In this document: positions 50,492 to 58,692 of the stretch, in pieces
Numbering within the stretch: position 1 is the first letter of the stretch
Layout: each line of letters opens with the position of its first letter
Origin: Haliscomenobacter sp965225875
Lineage (GTDB): Bacteria; Bacteroidota; Bacteroidia; Chitinophagales; Saprospiraceae
Reading direction: 5' to 3'
DNA length: 64,000 nucleotides
Assembly (NCBI RefSeq): GCF_965225875.1
Contig: NZ_CBDDBS010000001.1
Span: 62,001 to 126,000 of the forward strand
Made by a program: the position numbers and the translations under genes
Notes under the pieces: model-generated
Seen by the model: only the letters and a program-made list of their open reading frames with translations
Told to the model about the DNA's origin: nothing
Databases searched by the model: none

Positions 50492-52786
50492 ATGTTGCGA
50501 ATTCTAAGTCTCATCTTGCTTTTAGTGCACTGTGCATTGGTTTGGGGTCAAAAACCCGCTATAAAAGCAGCTCCAGTAGAAAAAAGCATTATTCCTGATA
50601 GTGCACTGATTCGAGCCAATAAAATCCTTGATAATTTGTATTTTTATAAAGATAGTTTCGCCTTGGTCAATACCTTTGGAGGGTTTATGTTCATCACCAA
50701 GCAAGGAGAAAAACTTAATTATAGAGCTTATTCAGAGGCTACTCGTTTTGATGATGATGGCTTTGCCAAAGGAAAACATGAAGGAAACTACTATTTGATT
50801 GATACCAAAGGTCGAGAATACCTTTTGGCCAATGAACTGGCTCAACTCAACGAAAAAACGGAAGCTTTAGATTTAAGGGGTAAATTAAAAGACAGTATTC
50901 CATTAAAAATCACCAACTATCCTAAGCTAAAGTTTTTATTTCTGTCTTTTAACAAAATTAAAACATTGCCTAAAGAAATCCAGAAATTAAAAAACCTGCA
51001 ATACCTCGATTTAAGCGGCAATGACTTAAGTACTATACCTCCTGAGCTAGGTGAACTCAAGGCTTTGCAGAAACTTGGTTTAAAGGATAATAAATTAAGC
51101 ACCTTGCCAGCGGAAATAGGCAATTTATCTGGGTTATTACTTTTAAATTTAAGCTACAACAAATTCAAAACTTTTCCAGAAGCACTTGGAAATCTTGAAC
51201 AGCTTCGCCACTTAACGTTATATAGTAATGCATTTGACAGCTTAAGTGCTGCTGTTGGTGGATTAAAAAATCTGGAAGTTTTAAACTTAAACTCTAATCG
51301 AAGCTTACAAAAATTACCCCCGGAAATTGGACAATTAAGCAAACTAAAATCTTTGGATTTAGAATCGACATTTTTACGCAGATTGCCCAGTGAGATAGGC
51401 AATCTAAGCGAACTTGAAAACTTGAACGTCGCGAGTACTCAAATCAGCAGTTTGCCCCCTGAAATGGGTAAACTCCAGAACCTAAAAAGATTAAATGCAC
51501 AATGGTGTAGACTTGAAAGTATTCCTAAAGAACTCGGCCAGTTGAAAAATCTTCGCCAGTTAATTTTAAGAATAAATCCAATCCAAGCCATCCCGCCAGA
51601 GCTTGGTCAACTTTCTAATTTGGAGAACCTAGACCTTCACTACACTAGGATTAGTAATGTACCGCCAGAGTTAGGCAAACTGTCCAATCTACAATATTTG
51701 TTTTTAAGCTGGAATTCACTGACCAATCTACCTGCTGAATTAGGGCAACTTAAAAAGTTGAAAGAAATAGAATTGTACCACAATAACTTAAGTATTATCG
51801 CTTTAAAATTTAGTGCTTTGCCAGAGCTAAATAAGCTTAAGTTGGGAGCAAACTCCAAATTGAACCTGGATCAGCTATTTACAGATTTAGCAAAAAGTCC
51901 CAAAGGTCTAGCACTAAGGGCTTCATCTCAAGTAGCTCCAGATAAGGGCCTTTTGCAAGTGACCCTGGACTCGGTATCCCAAATTCCAGCATCGCTAGGT
52001 AAAATGAAAAATTTAAACCACCTGAGCCTCCCTAAATTCGGCATCAAAGCATTACCACCAGAAATAGGGCTACTTAGCAATCTAAAAGTATTGGATTTAT
52101 CTGAGAACAAGATAGAGAGCCTGCCATCATCCATCGGGAATTTACAATCTCTTGAAGAATTAAGGATAGGTGACAATAAATTGACTAGCCTGCCAGTAGA
52201 ATTAGGAAAATTGACCAATTTGAAGGTTTTGGTCATTTATAGAAACCAGTTGACTAAACTCCCCATTGAACTGAACCGTTTAACCGCCCTAACAAACATA
52301 TACATTGAAGGAAATCAATGGAATACAGCAGAACTCAAAAAACTTAACCCGAAAATTACTGCTAACTACTTTATGAAACTGGGCGTTGCTAAATACGATG
52401 AAGAGAATTTCCTGGAATCTTTTGAGTTCTTTCAATTAGCTGCTGATTATTTTGACCATATTGAACGGCTCCATGCCTCCAGTTACTGTAGTAATCTGGC
52501 TTGGCAATTCTTGATGGTTAAGGATTTCAAACGCTCGTTAGAAGCTGCGCTTTTAGGGCTAAAACTAGATCCTCAAGATGCTAACTTGTATACCAACCTA
52601 CCTTTAGCTTATCTATTTAATAATGAATTTGAAAAAGCTAGGGCTATTTATGTAAATTACCGGGATAGACCTTATGAAGACACCACTTATAAACAAGTGT
52701 TTCTCAAGGATTTTTCAGATTTAGAGGCGAGTGGAGTTTCCCATCCAGACTTTCAAAAGATCAGAAATTTGTTGAATAGCAATTAA
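50492..52786 (+). CDS. Exported leucine-rich-repeat protein with TPR-like tail
   Basis: 764 residues from the ATG at 50492, which opens a signal peptide (ILSLILLLVHCALVWGQ); an upstream TTG at 50414 is rejected. Residues ~55-125 resemble WG-type beta repeats (NTFGGFMFITKQGEKL ... KGREYLLAN). Residues ~130-610 are about 18 LRR units of 23 residues with the LPxEIGxLxxLxxLxLxxNxL pattern (as in PIRL/Scribble-like proteins), diverged unlike the identical units at 19929-20516. Residues ~630-764 form a TPR-like helical tail (KLGVAKYDEENFLESFEFFQ; EAALLGLKLDPQDANLYTNL). It is AT-richer than its neighbours, which may mean transfer. Ligand unknown. Confidence 0.87.
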   Translation: MLRILSLILLLVHCALVWGQKPAIKAAPVEKSIIPDSALIRANKILDNLYFYKDSFALVNTFGGFMFITKQGEKLNYRAYSEATRFDDDGFAKGKHEGNYYLIDTKGREYLLANELAQLNEKTEALDLRGKLKDSIPLKITNYPKLKFLFLSFNKIKTLPKEIQKLKNLQYLDLSGNDLSTIPPELGELKALQKLGLKDNKLSTLPAEIGNLSGLLLLNLSYNKFKTFPEALGNLEQLRHLTLYSNAFDSLSAAVGGLKNLEVLNLNSNRSLQKLPPEIGQLSKLKSLDLESTFLRRLPSEIGNLSELENLNVASTQISSLPPEMGKLQNLKRLNAQWCRLESIPKELGQLKNLRQLILRINPIQAIPPELGQLSNLENLDLHYTRISNVPPELGKLSNLQYLFLSWNSLTNLPAELGQLKKLKEIELYHNNLSIIALKFSALPELNKLKLGANSKLNLDQLFTDLAKSPKGLALRASSQVAPDKGLLQVTLDSVSQIPASLGKMKNLNHLSLPKFGIKALPPEIGLLSNLKVLDLSENKIESLPSSIGNLQSLEELRIGDNKLTSLPVELGKLTNLKVLVIYRNQLTKLPIELNRLTALTNIYIEGNQWNTAELKKLNPKITANYFMKLGVAKYDEENFLESFEFFQLAADYFDHIERLHASSYCSNLAWQFLMVKDFKRSLEAALLGLKLDPQDANLYTNLPLAYLFNNEFEKARAIYVNYRDRPYEDTTYKQVFLKDFSDLEASGVSHPDFQKIRNLLNSN

Positions 52787-52803
52787 TTCTTATTTTAAGC
52801 GTG

Positions 52804-52841
52804 CCATTCGAAACTTTGAATTCACTCAAAGTTTCGAATGG
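52804..52841. terminator. Perfect 16-bp hairpin after the LRR gene (no T-run)
   Basis: CCATTCGAAACTTTGA (52804-52819) pairs perfectly with 52826-52841 around a 6-base loop, 18 bases after the stop. Without a U-tract it may be a palindromic element rather than a standard terminator. Confidence 0.6.
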
Positions 52842-52858
52842 TGAACGAATTTAGGGGC

Positions 52859-52999
52859 TCATCCCGCCCCCGTATACTGCAGCATCAACTTCCGCGCTTC
52901 ACGATCCGGATAATTCTGCAACACACAAGAATCACCCAAAAACATGGTTTTCCCCTTTTCGCCAGAGTACTGAGCCATAAGTGCCAAGGTCGTACCCAT
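52859..52999 (-). pseudogene. Remnant of a Gfo/Idh/MocA-type oxidoreductase (C-terminal 46 residues)
   Basis: On the minus strand an ATG-to-TGA stretch reads ALMAQYSGEKGKTMFLGDSC followed by NYPDREARKLMLQYTGAG. This pattern resembles the C-terminal end of Gfo/Idh/MocA-like oxidoreductases common in Bacteroidota (QNYPDREARKL..QYTG). Upstream (53000-53140) no matching frame continues, and the region is AT-rich with the promoter of the carboxylesterase gene. It is therefore a broken gene end. Together with the 16-bp hairpin it accounts for the 354-base gap 52787-53140. Confidence 0.65.
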
Positions 53000-53140
53000 T
53001 TATAAATAATCTGCGTAAAAAAATTAACAATAGCCAGATTGTATTTTATCAGGTTACCTTAATTTCCTACCCCTCTTTTTTCTTTCCAAAATTCTTCCTA
53101 TCATTGTCTCACTTTGTGACAATAAATCAAATCACATCCT

Positions 53141-54775
53141 ATGTATCGATCGCTATTCCTTTTCGGCTTACTGTTGCTGGGCTTTTCGGCGCTGGCACAA
53201 ACCAACTTCTATATGCCGGTTCAAGCCAAAATAGAACACGGCCTCATTGAAGGCAACTACGATATCCGTACCGGTATGCAATATTACCTGGGCATTCCTT
53301 ACGCCAAGCCACCCGTTGGCCAACTCCGCTGGAAAGCCCCGCAGCCATTGGTGCCCTGGACTGGAGTCAAAATGACCAAAAAGTTTGGTCCACGGGCGGT
53401 GCAGGGTTTTGTTTTTGGCGACATGAAATTCCGCTCAGAAGGCCTGAGTGAAGATTGCCTTTACCTCAACGTTTGGTCACCCGCCAAACGTACCGACAAA
53501 AACCTGCCCGTACTGGTTTACTTCTACGGCGGCGGCTTTGTAGCTGGCGATGGTTCCGAGCCTCGTTACGATGGCGAAAGTATGGCCAAAAAAGGCATCG
53601 TGGTGGTTACGGTAAACTACCGCTTGAACATCTTTGGCTTTTTTGCACACCCCGAGCTGAGTGCCGAAGCGCCCTATAAGGCTTCCGGAAATTATGGTTT
53701 GCTCGACCAAAGTGCAGCCCTCAAATGGGTGCAAAAAAACATTGCAGCTTTTGGCGGTGATCCCAAAAAAGTCACCATTGCCGGAGAGTCTGCAGGGTCA
53801 ATCTCGGTAAGCGCTCAAATGGCCTCGCCCCTCTCCAAGGGCCTGATCGCAGGTGCCATTGGTGAAAGTGGCGCGGGAATAAACCCCACCCTGGCTCCGG
53901 TTCCACTAGCTGAAGCAGAAAAAACGGGTCTTGAATTCGCAAAAAAAGCAGGCTACCCTAGCCTGGCAGAATTGCGCAAATTGAGCACCCGGGAGATCTT
54001 TGAAATTTACACCGAATCACGGCGTTTTGGTTTCCCAACTGTGATCGACGGCTATTTTTACCCCAAAACCATCCCGGAAATTTTTGCCGCCAAACAACAG
54101 GCCATGGTGCCACTTTTGCTGGGTTGGAACTCGGCTGAAATCCCCGGAGGGGCCTTCATGCAAGGACAACCTTATACGGAAGAAGCCTATGTCAAAAAGG
54201 TAAAAGAGGCTTACCCCAACGACCATGAAGAAGTGCTGAAGCTGTATCCACATGGCTCGACCAAAGAGATTGAGCTCTCGGCAACTGCCTTGGCCGCCGA
54301 TCGATTCATTGCATACAGTACCTGGAAATGGGCAGATTTGCATGTACAAAACAGCACTCAACCCGTTTACCGTTATTTGTACAGCCGCATTCGGCCACCA
54401 TTGGTGGATCAAAACCTGGTTTCCGGTTTGGCCGGCGGTACCATGCAACGCGATCCCAATGCGCCCAAGCCCCCAGAACCCGTTGGAGCGGCTCACGCTT
54501 GTGAGATTGAATACTGTATGGGCAACCTGCATCTGGTGAATGATTATGCCTGGACACCCGATGACTACAAGGTATCGGAAACCATGCTCAACTACTTCGC
54601 CAATTTCATCATCTCAGGAAATCCCAATGGGGGCAAATTGCCGCAATGGCCCGCTGCCCAGAAAGGGGATGCCACTCCAGCTGTAATGGTGATCGATGTG
54701 GAATCCAAGGCTGTGAAGGCGAAGGATGATGGGCGGTACCGCTTTTTAGATAAGGCTTATGGGAACAATAAATAA
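53141..54775 (+). CDS. Type-B carboxylesterase/lipase family protein, exported
   Basis: 544 residues with a signal peptide (LFLFGLLLLGFSALAQ). Carboxylesterase landmarks: YLGIPYAKPPVGQLRWKAP, SEDCLYLNVWSP, VLVYFYGGGFVAGDGS (oxyanion hole), the nucleophile elbow GESAGS with S217, and a late HACEIEYCMGN placing the catalytic His. It hydrolyses carboxylic esters in the periplasm or outside the cell. The enzyme is complete in length. A large palindrome of the CCTTAGGT family follows it. No pathway partners are nearby. Confidence 0.92.
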   Translation: MYRSLFLFGLLLLGFSALAQTNFYMPVQAKIEHGLIEGNYDIRTGMQYYLGIPYAKPPVGQLRWKAPQPLVPWTGVKMTKKFGPRAVQGFVFGDMKFRSEGLSEDCLYLNVWSPAKRTDKNLPVLVYFYGGGFVAGDGSEPRYDGESMAKKGIVVVTVNYRLNIFGFFAHPELSAEAPYKASGNYGLLDQSAALKWVQKNIAAFGGDPKKVTIAGESAGSISVSAQMASPLSKGLIAGAIGESGAGINPTLAPVPLAEAEKTGLEFAKKAGYPSLAELRKLSTREIFEIYTESRRFGFPTVIDGYFYPKTIPEIFAAKQQAMVPLLLGWNSAEIPGGAFMQGQPYTEEAYVKKVKEAYPNDHEEVLKLYPHGSTKEIELSATALAADRFIAYSTWKWADLHVQNSTQPVYRYLYSRIRPPLVDQNLVSGLAGGTMQRDPNAPKPPEPVGAAHACEIEYCMGNLHLVNDYAWTPDDYKVSETMLNYFANFIISGNPNGGKLPQWPAAQKGDATPAVMVIDVESKAVKAKDDGRYRFLDKAYGNNK

Positions 54776-54783
54776 GTTCACTC

Positions 54784-54880
54784 CTTAAGTGATTCTTGAG
54801 TGCCTTAGGTTTCATAGGTGGTGAAAGAATATGTTTTTTCACCACCTAAGAAACCTAAGGCACTCAAGGAATCACCTAAG
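54784..54880. repeat. ~46-bp-arm palindrome, CCTTAGGT family
   Basis: Arms of about 46 bases (54784-54829 and 54835-54880) pair with a handful of mismatches: CTTAGGTGATTCCTTGAG, TGCCTTAGGTTTCTTAGGTG, then GTGAAA. The same sequence forms the palindrome at 6383-6456 and the half copy at 5186-5254. It follows the carboxylesterase stop by 8 bases. Confidence 0.88.
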
Positions 54881-55060
54881 CCTGTACATTCAATAACTTA
54901 TCAAAAAAATAAACAGATTTGTGCTTAAACGTCGCTCTAATAGAATTAAGACATTTCCTTTTTTAGTATCTATTTTTCTTCCCAATCAAATATTGTTTAC
55001 TATTTTAAAGCTTCATTAGAGGGAAAACACGAAGTACCCTTTCCTAAAATCACATCTTGT

Positions 55061-55639
55061 ATGAAAAAAATGCTGATCTGGCTGCCAGCCTTAGCCCTGG
55101 CTTTCCTAACTTTTCAGTGCGCCCAGGAGGCACCAAAAACCAATGAAGCACCCGTTGCGGAATCCGAAGAAGACCTGATCAAAAGAGGAGAATACCTCGT
55201 CACGACCGGTGGATGTGAGGATTGTCATTCGCCAAAAATGATGACCGACAAAGGCCCAATTCCGGATCCAAAACTGCGCATGTCTGGACATCCGGCCAGC
55301 GTGATCCTTCCCCCGGTTCCTGATCCAAAGATCGTTGGACCCTGGGTTTTGTTTCACCCGATGACCACGGCTTCAGTTGGCCCTTGGGGTACCACTTATT
55401 CTGCCAACCTGACCCCACATGAAACGGGAATCAAAGAATGGTCTTTCGAGCAGTTCAAAAAAGCCCTTACCGAAGGAAAATCCAAAGGTTTGGATGGAGG
55501 TCGCCCGCTCTTACCACCGATGCCCTGGCAAAACTATGTCAACATGAAGGAAGAGGATATGAAGGCGATTTTTGCGTTTTTAAAGTCGCTGCCGCCGGTG
55601 GATAATATGGTGCCTTCTCCGGTACCACCGGTACAGTAA
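55061..55639 (+). CDS. c-type cytochrome lipoprotein, single heme
   Basis: 192 residues with a lipoprotein signal (LPALALAFLTFQC, Cys20). One heme-binding site C52-E-D-C55-H56 in YLVTTGGCEDCHSPKMMTD. A central segment with SANLTPHETGIKEWSFEQFK and LPPMPWQNYVNMKEEDMKAI, with candidate Met ligands, resembles the mono-heme cytochromes that feed terminal oxidases or dehydrogenases. The GEYLVTTGGCEDCH start is typical of Bacteroidota cytochromes of this size. A GTTGAG-type inverted repeat begins right after the stop. Its electron partner is unknown. Confidence 0.85.
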   Translation: MKKMLIWLPALALAFLTFQCAQEAPKTNEAPVAESEEDLIKRGEYLVTTGGCEDCHSPKMMTDKGPIPDPKLRMSGHPASVILPPVPDPKIVGPWVLFHPMTTASVGPWGTTYSANLTPHETGIKEWSFEQFKKALTEGKSKGLDGGRPLLPPMPWQNYVNMKEEDMKAIFAFLKSLPPVDNMVPSPVPPVQ

Positions 55640-55640
55640 A

Positions 55641-55743
55641 GTTGAGAAGTTGAGGGGTTGAGAAGTTTAGGCTGCCGCAGCTATTTTGACAAGGCCCTTG
55701 TTCAAGTCGCTGCGGTAGCCTAAACTCCTCAACTCCTCAACTT
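55641..55743. repeat. Composite inverted repeat, GTTGAGAAGTTGAG family (copy 3)
   Basis: Arms 55641-55681 and 55708-55743 (GTTGAGAAGTTTAGGCTGCC... pairing with GGTAGCCTAAAC...) lie between the convergent cytochrome and DUF5916 genes. The loop (TTTTGACAAGGCCCTTGTTC, then AAGTCGCTGCGG) closely matches the loop of copy 1 at 11471-11500, so the loop is conserved too. Confidence 0.85.
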
Positions 55744-55748
55744 ATTTT

Positions 55749-57977
55749 CTACAGCCAATAATTCACCTTCACCACCAGCGCCCGGTTCCGATGCGCCCAG
55801 CCCTGGGCAAAGTAATTGTCGGTCAGCACCACAAACACGTCACTCATGGGGCGATAACGCCACTGAATCCGGCTATTGATGTTAAAATTGTTGGCTTGGG
55901 TATTGTATTGTAAAAAAGTAGTCCAGTTCAAATTGCGACTGAAAAAGAACTCGATGCGGGGCGTGATCGCCAAAATTTCGGCATCCGCGTAAGGTTTGGG
56001 AAAGTCCAGTTTGTTGTAGCTGGCCGCCACCCGAAAATTCCCCCAGGGTTGGGCACGTAAACCGATGCTAAGGTCCGCCGTCCATTGCAGGCCATTGTAA
56101 AATTCACCTCCGGTAAAGCCAGCACTCCAATTCAGGGCCTTACGCGAATCAGAGCTCCATTCCATTCGGGCGTTGGCAAAAGTATAGCGTGCTGCGGGAA
56201 GGGCCGGATATTCCTCAATTGGCTCGTCGTCAAATTTGAAACTGACGGGTACATTTGCGTAGTTAAAATTGGTGTACAAAGCAAACTGGCTGGTATTCCG
56301 AAAATTGAGCTCCAGATTGATCCCACTGTTGTATTCGTTGATGCTAAAATTAGGGTTGAACACCATAAAGCTGTTGGCCGAAATTTCGGTACTGTTCAAT
56401 TTACTGCTCTCCTGCTTGGGCAAAATGCGCCAGGTCGCTTCCAGGAATTTGTAGTTGTAGCCAATGCGCAGGGTCGTGTCCCTGGCAGCATCGTAGTTCG
56501 CAACACGCAATTCGTAACCCATATCGGCGTAATAATTGGGGCCCATGTGTAAAAAGTCGGCTATAAATTCAAAGTTGCGGCTGGTGTATTCAAATCCGGT
56601 TTGCCCCCACCAGTCTTGCTGATTGATTTCGGGTTTAAAGGACTGGTGATAACCCACCCAGGACTGGATCGAGCCCTTGGGTGCGATGTACAAAAATTCC
56701 CCCCCAGCATTGCGGCTCCAGTTTTTGGAATTCAGTTCCTGACTCCCGGTTTCCTGGCGATTGAGGAAATAACCCCGCAGCGTAGTTCGGCCAAATAGGC
56801 GCCGGTCAAAAACCAGTGCCGAAAAATTCTCGGGGTTTTGGGCCTCGTGTTTGCGGGTTTGCATGTTGAGTACCCCAATACGGGTGTCAGCGTTGATGTT
56901 TCCAGTAAGCCTTAGCCCCGCCAGGATAGGAATTTGGTTGCCATTGTCATCCAGGCCAATGCGGCGGGAGAAAAAGGGGCGGATCAAATCAAAACCAAAA
57001 TTGCCAAAGAGGTCGGCGTTTTCCAGGAAAAAGGTACGCTTTTCAGGCAGTTGTATGTCAAAACGAGTTAAGTTGATCACTTGCTCATCGATTTCAATTT
57101 GGGAAAAATCGGGATTGATAGTCAGGTCGAGGTTGAGGGAAGATCCCAGGCCAATTTTGGCATCCAAACCAATATCGCCATAGGCCCGTGCAGGGATTCC
57201 GTTTTCGGTATCCCGATCGGTTCCTCCGGTCACAAAAGGAATGAATGCATAATTGCGCGAAGCGTTTTTAGGTCCTTCTTCAAATTGGAGTGCGCCGGTC
57301 CAGCCCAGGTCAGTGCCGTTGAATTGTAGGGGAATTTGCACCCAGGCGCTGAAATGCCCTCGATTGGCATCATTGCGAATGAAGTTGATCCCCCATTCTT
57401 TCTGGCCATCCTTGAAGCGCAGAATGCGCAAGGGGATGGCGAACTCGGCGGTCCAACGATCGGGGTAGTTTTGAACTTCACCCCACCAGACATTGTCCCA
57501 ACTTTCGTCGGTTTCACTACCACTGGTGGCAGCAATGAGTGCCTCGGTTTGAACTCCGGCAGGCGTTAGGCCAAAAAAGTAACCATTGTTGGACAAGTTA
57601 ACAGGATCGAGTACCACGGCGATACCATCTGATTCCCAATAGCCTACATCGCGTTTGAGGCTTTGCAGGATGTATTTTCCCGAATCTTGATAGCAGGTGG
57701 CGGCGATGTACAGGAATTGCTCATTGTACGTACAGTGTACTTTGGTTTGAGCGTTGGCATGGCGGCCATCCATGGGCCATTTTAGCCAAAAATGACTCGT
57801 GGTATCGGCATTTTGCCACGCCGGATCGTCGAGTTTGCCGTCAATTTTAATGGGCTGAGTAGTCTTTTTGGCTTGCAAGCGAAAACGGGCTTGCATGTCA
57901 TTGCGCGCTTCCTGCGCGCAAAGTGTGGTAGAGAGCAGGGCAAGGAAGAGGCTGCTCCAAAGCAGTTTCGGGTACAT
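55749..57977 (-). CDS. DUF5916 protein: CBM9-like domain plus outer-membrane-type barrel
   Basis: 742 residues with a signal peptide (LLWSSLFLALLSTTLCAQ). Residues ~35-230 are a carbohydrate-binding family-9-like domain (KIDGKLDDPAWQNADTTSHF ... YIAATCYQDSG ... DGIAVVLDPVNLSNNGYFFG). The remainder (about 240-742) is the DUF5916 region with NLDLTINPDFSQIEIDEQVI, LPEKRTFFLENADLF and FFSRRIGLDDNGNQI, then many amphipathic beta strands ending RALVVKVNYWL. The pattern suggests an outer-membrane barrel with a periplasmic sugar-binding module. Such proteins are widespread in Bacteroidota and their function is unknown. Confidence 0.87.
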   Translation of the reverse strand: MYPKLLWSSLFLALLSTTLCAQEARNDMQARFRLQAKKTTQPIKIDGKLDDPAWQNADTTSHFWLKWPMDGRHANAQTKVHCTYNEQFLYIAATCYQDSGKYILQSLKRDVGYWESDGIAVVLDPVNLSNNGYFFGLTPAGVQTEALIAATSGSETDESWDNVWWGEVQNYPDRWTAEFAIPLRILRFKDGQKEWGINFIRNDANRGHFSAWVQIPLQFNGTDLGWTGALQFEEGPKNASRNYAFIPFVTGGTDRDTENGIPARAYGDIGLDAKIGLGSSLNLDLTINPDFSQIEIDEQVINLTRFDIQLPEKRTFFLENADLFGNFGFDLIRPFFSRRIGLDDNGNQIPILAGLRLTGNINADTRIGVLNMQTRKHEAQNPENFSALVFDRRLFGRTTLRGYFLNRQETGSQELNSKNWSRNAGGEFLYIAPKGSIQSWVGYHQSFKPEINQQDWWGQTGFEYTSRNFEFIADFLHMGPNYYADMGYELRVANYDAARDTTLRIGYNYKFLEATWRILPKQESSKLNSTEISANSFMVFNPNFSINEYNSGINLELNFRNTSQFALYTNFNYANVPVSFKFDDEPIEEYPALPAARYTFANARMEWSSDSRKALNWSAGFTGGEFYNGLQWTADLSIGLRAQPWGNFRVAASYNKLDFPKPYADAEILAITPRIEFFFSRNLNWTTFLQYNTQANNFNINSRIQWRYRPMSDVFVVLTDNYFAQGWAHRNRALVVKVNYWL

Positions 57978-58085
57978 TTCAGTCGGACTTTAGGCTGCAA
58001 ATGTAGCGATAAAGGTGAAAGCGCTACAAAAAGTTCCCAAAAGAGGAAAATATGTTGGTGAAATGGAAGGAAATGAAATGGAGCC

Positions 58086-58119
58086 ATAAAAAAAGAGGGC
58101 CATCCCCTTGATGGCCCTC
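58086..58119 (-). terminator. Rho-independent terminator of the hsp20 gene
   Basis: On the minus strand GAGGGCCAT pairs with ATGGCCCTC (9 bp, 58095-58103 with 58111-58119) and is followed by eight T. It sits 16 bases after the hsp20 stop. Confidence 0.88.
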
Positions 58120-58134
58120 CTATCGTCTCTTAAA

Positions 58135-58563
58135 CTAACCGATTAATATTTTCTTCGCTTCAGGAAGCGATTTGACAGTCTTTGGCAAATTGAGGTGCAA
58201 GACCCCATCTACATAGTTGGCCTTAATGGCCTCGGCATCCACATGTTCTGGTAACGTAAAGGAGCGACTGAACTTATTGTAGCTGAATTCGCGCCGGGTA
58301 TACTTCTTGGTTTTTTCTTCTTTTTTGTCGTTTTTTTCAGCACTGATGGTCATTACCCCATCCAGTACTTCCACCTTGATGTCTTCCTTAGTCATGCCTG
58401 GTACAGCAAGTTCTACTTCAAACTCGCCTTCCATTTCCTTGATGTTCACCGCCGGAACCAGGTTTTTGTCCTTAAAGTTGAGGAAATCGGAGTCACCAAA
58501 GAAATCTTCGACCAGCGACCGGAATGTCGGCGCTACCATCGGATTCCAACGAACGATTGACAT
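58135..58563 (-). CDS. Hsp20/alpha-crystallin small heat-shock protein
   Basis: 142 residues from the ATG at 58563; a GTG two codons upstream is possible. N-terminal SIVRWNPMVAPTFRSLVEDF, alpha-crystallin domain about 40-135 (VPAVNIKEMEGEFEVELAVP then GMTKEDIKVEVLDGVMTISA; FSRSFTLPEHVDAEAIKANY) and the GVLHLNLPK strand. The C-terminal I/L-x-I/L anchor is ILIG. Small heat-shock proteins hold unfolding proteins for refolding by other chaperones. No CIRCE-type or other heat-shock operator is seen upstream. It is monocistronic, with a strong terminator. Confidence 0.93.
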   Translation of the reverse strand: MSIVRWNPMVAPTFRSLVEDFFGDSDFLNFKDKNLVPAVNIKEMEGEFEVELAVPGMTKEDIKVEVLDGVMTISAEKNDKKEEKTKKYTRREFSYNKFSRSFTLPEHVDAEAIKANYVDGVLHLNLPKTVKSLPEAKKILIG

Positions 58564-58692
58564 TGTCACTGCATTTTTAGGTTAGGAATATTGTTCTTTA
58601 CAAACCCTAATGTGCAGTAAAAATCTGCCGAAATCATTGAATTAAATCAATCAAAATGGTGATTGTGAGCAGTGCAGCTCATTCTGTCACAA

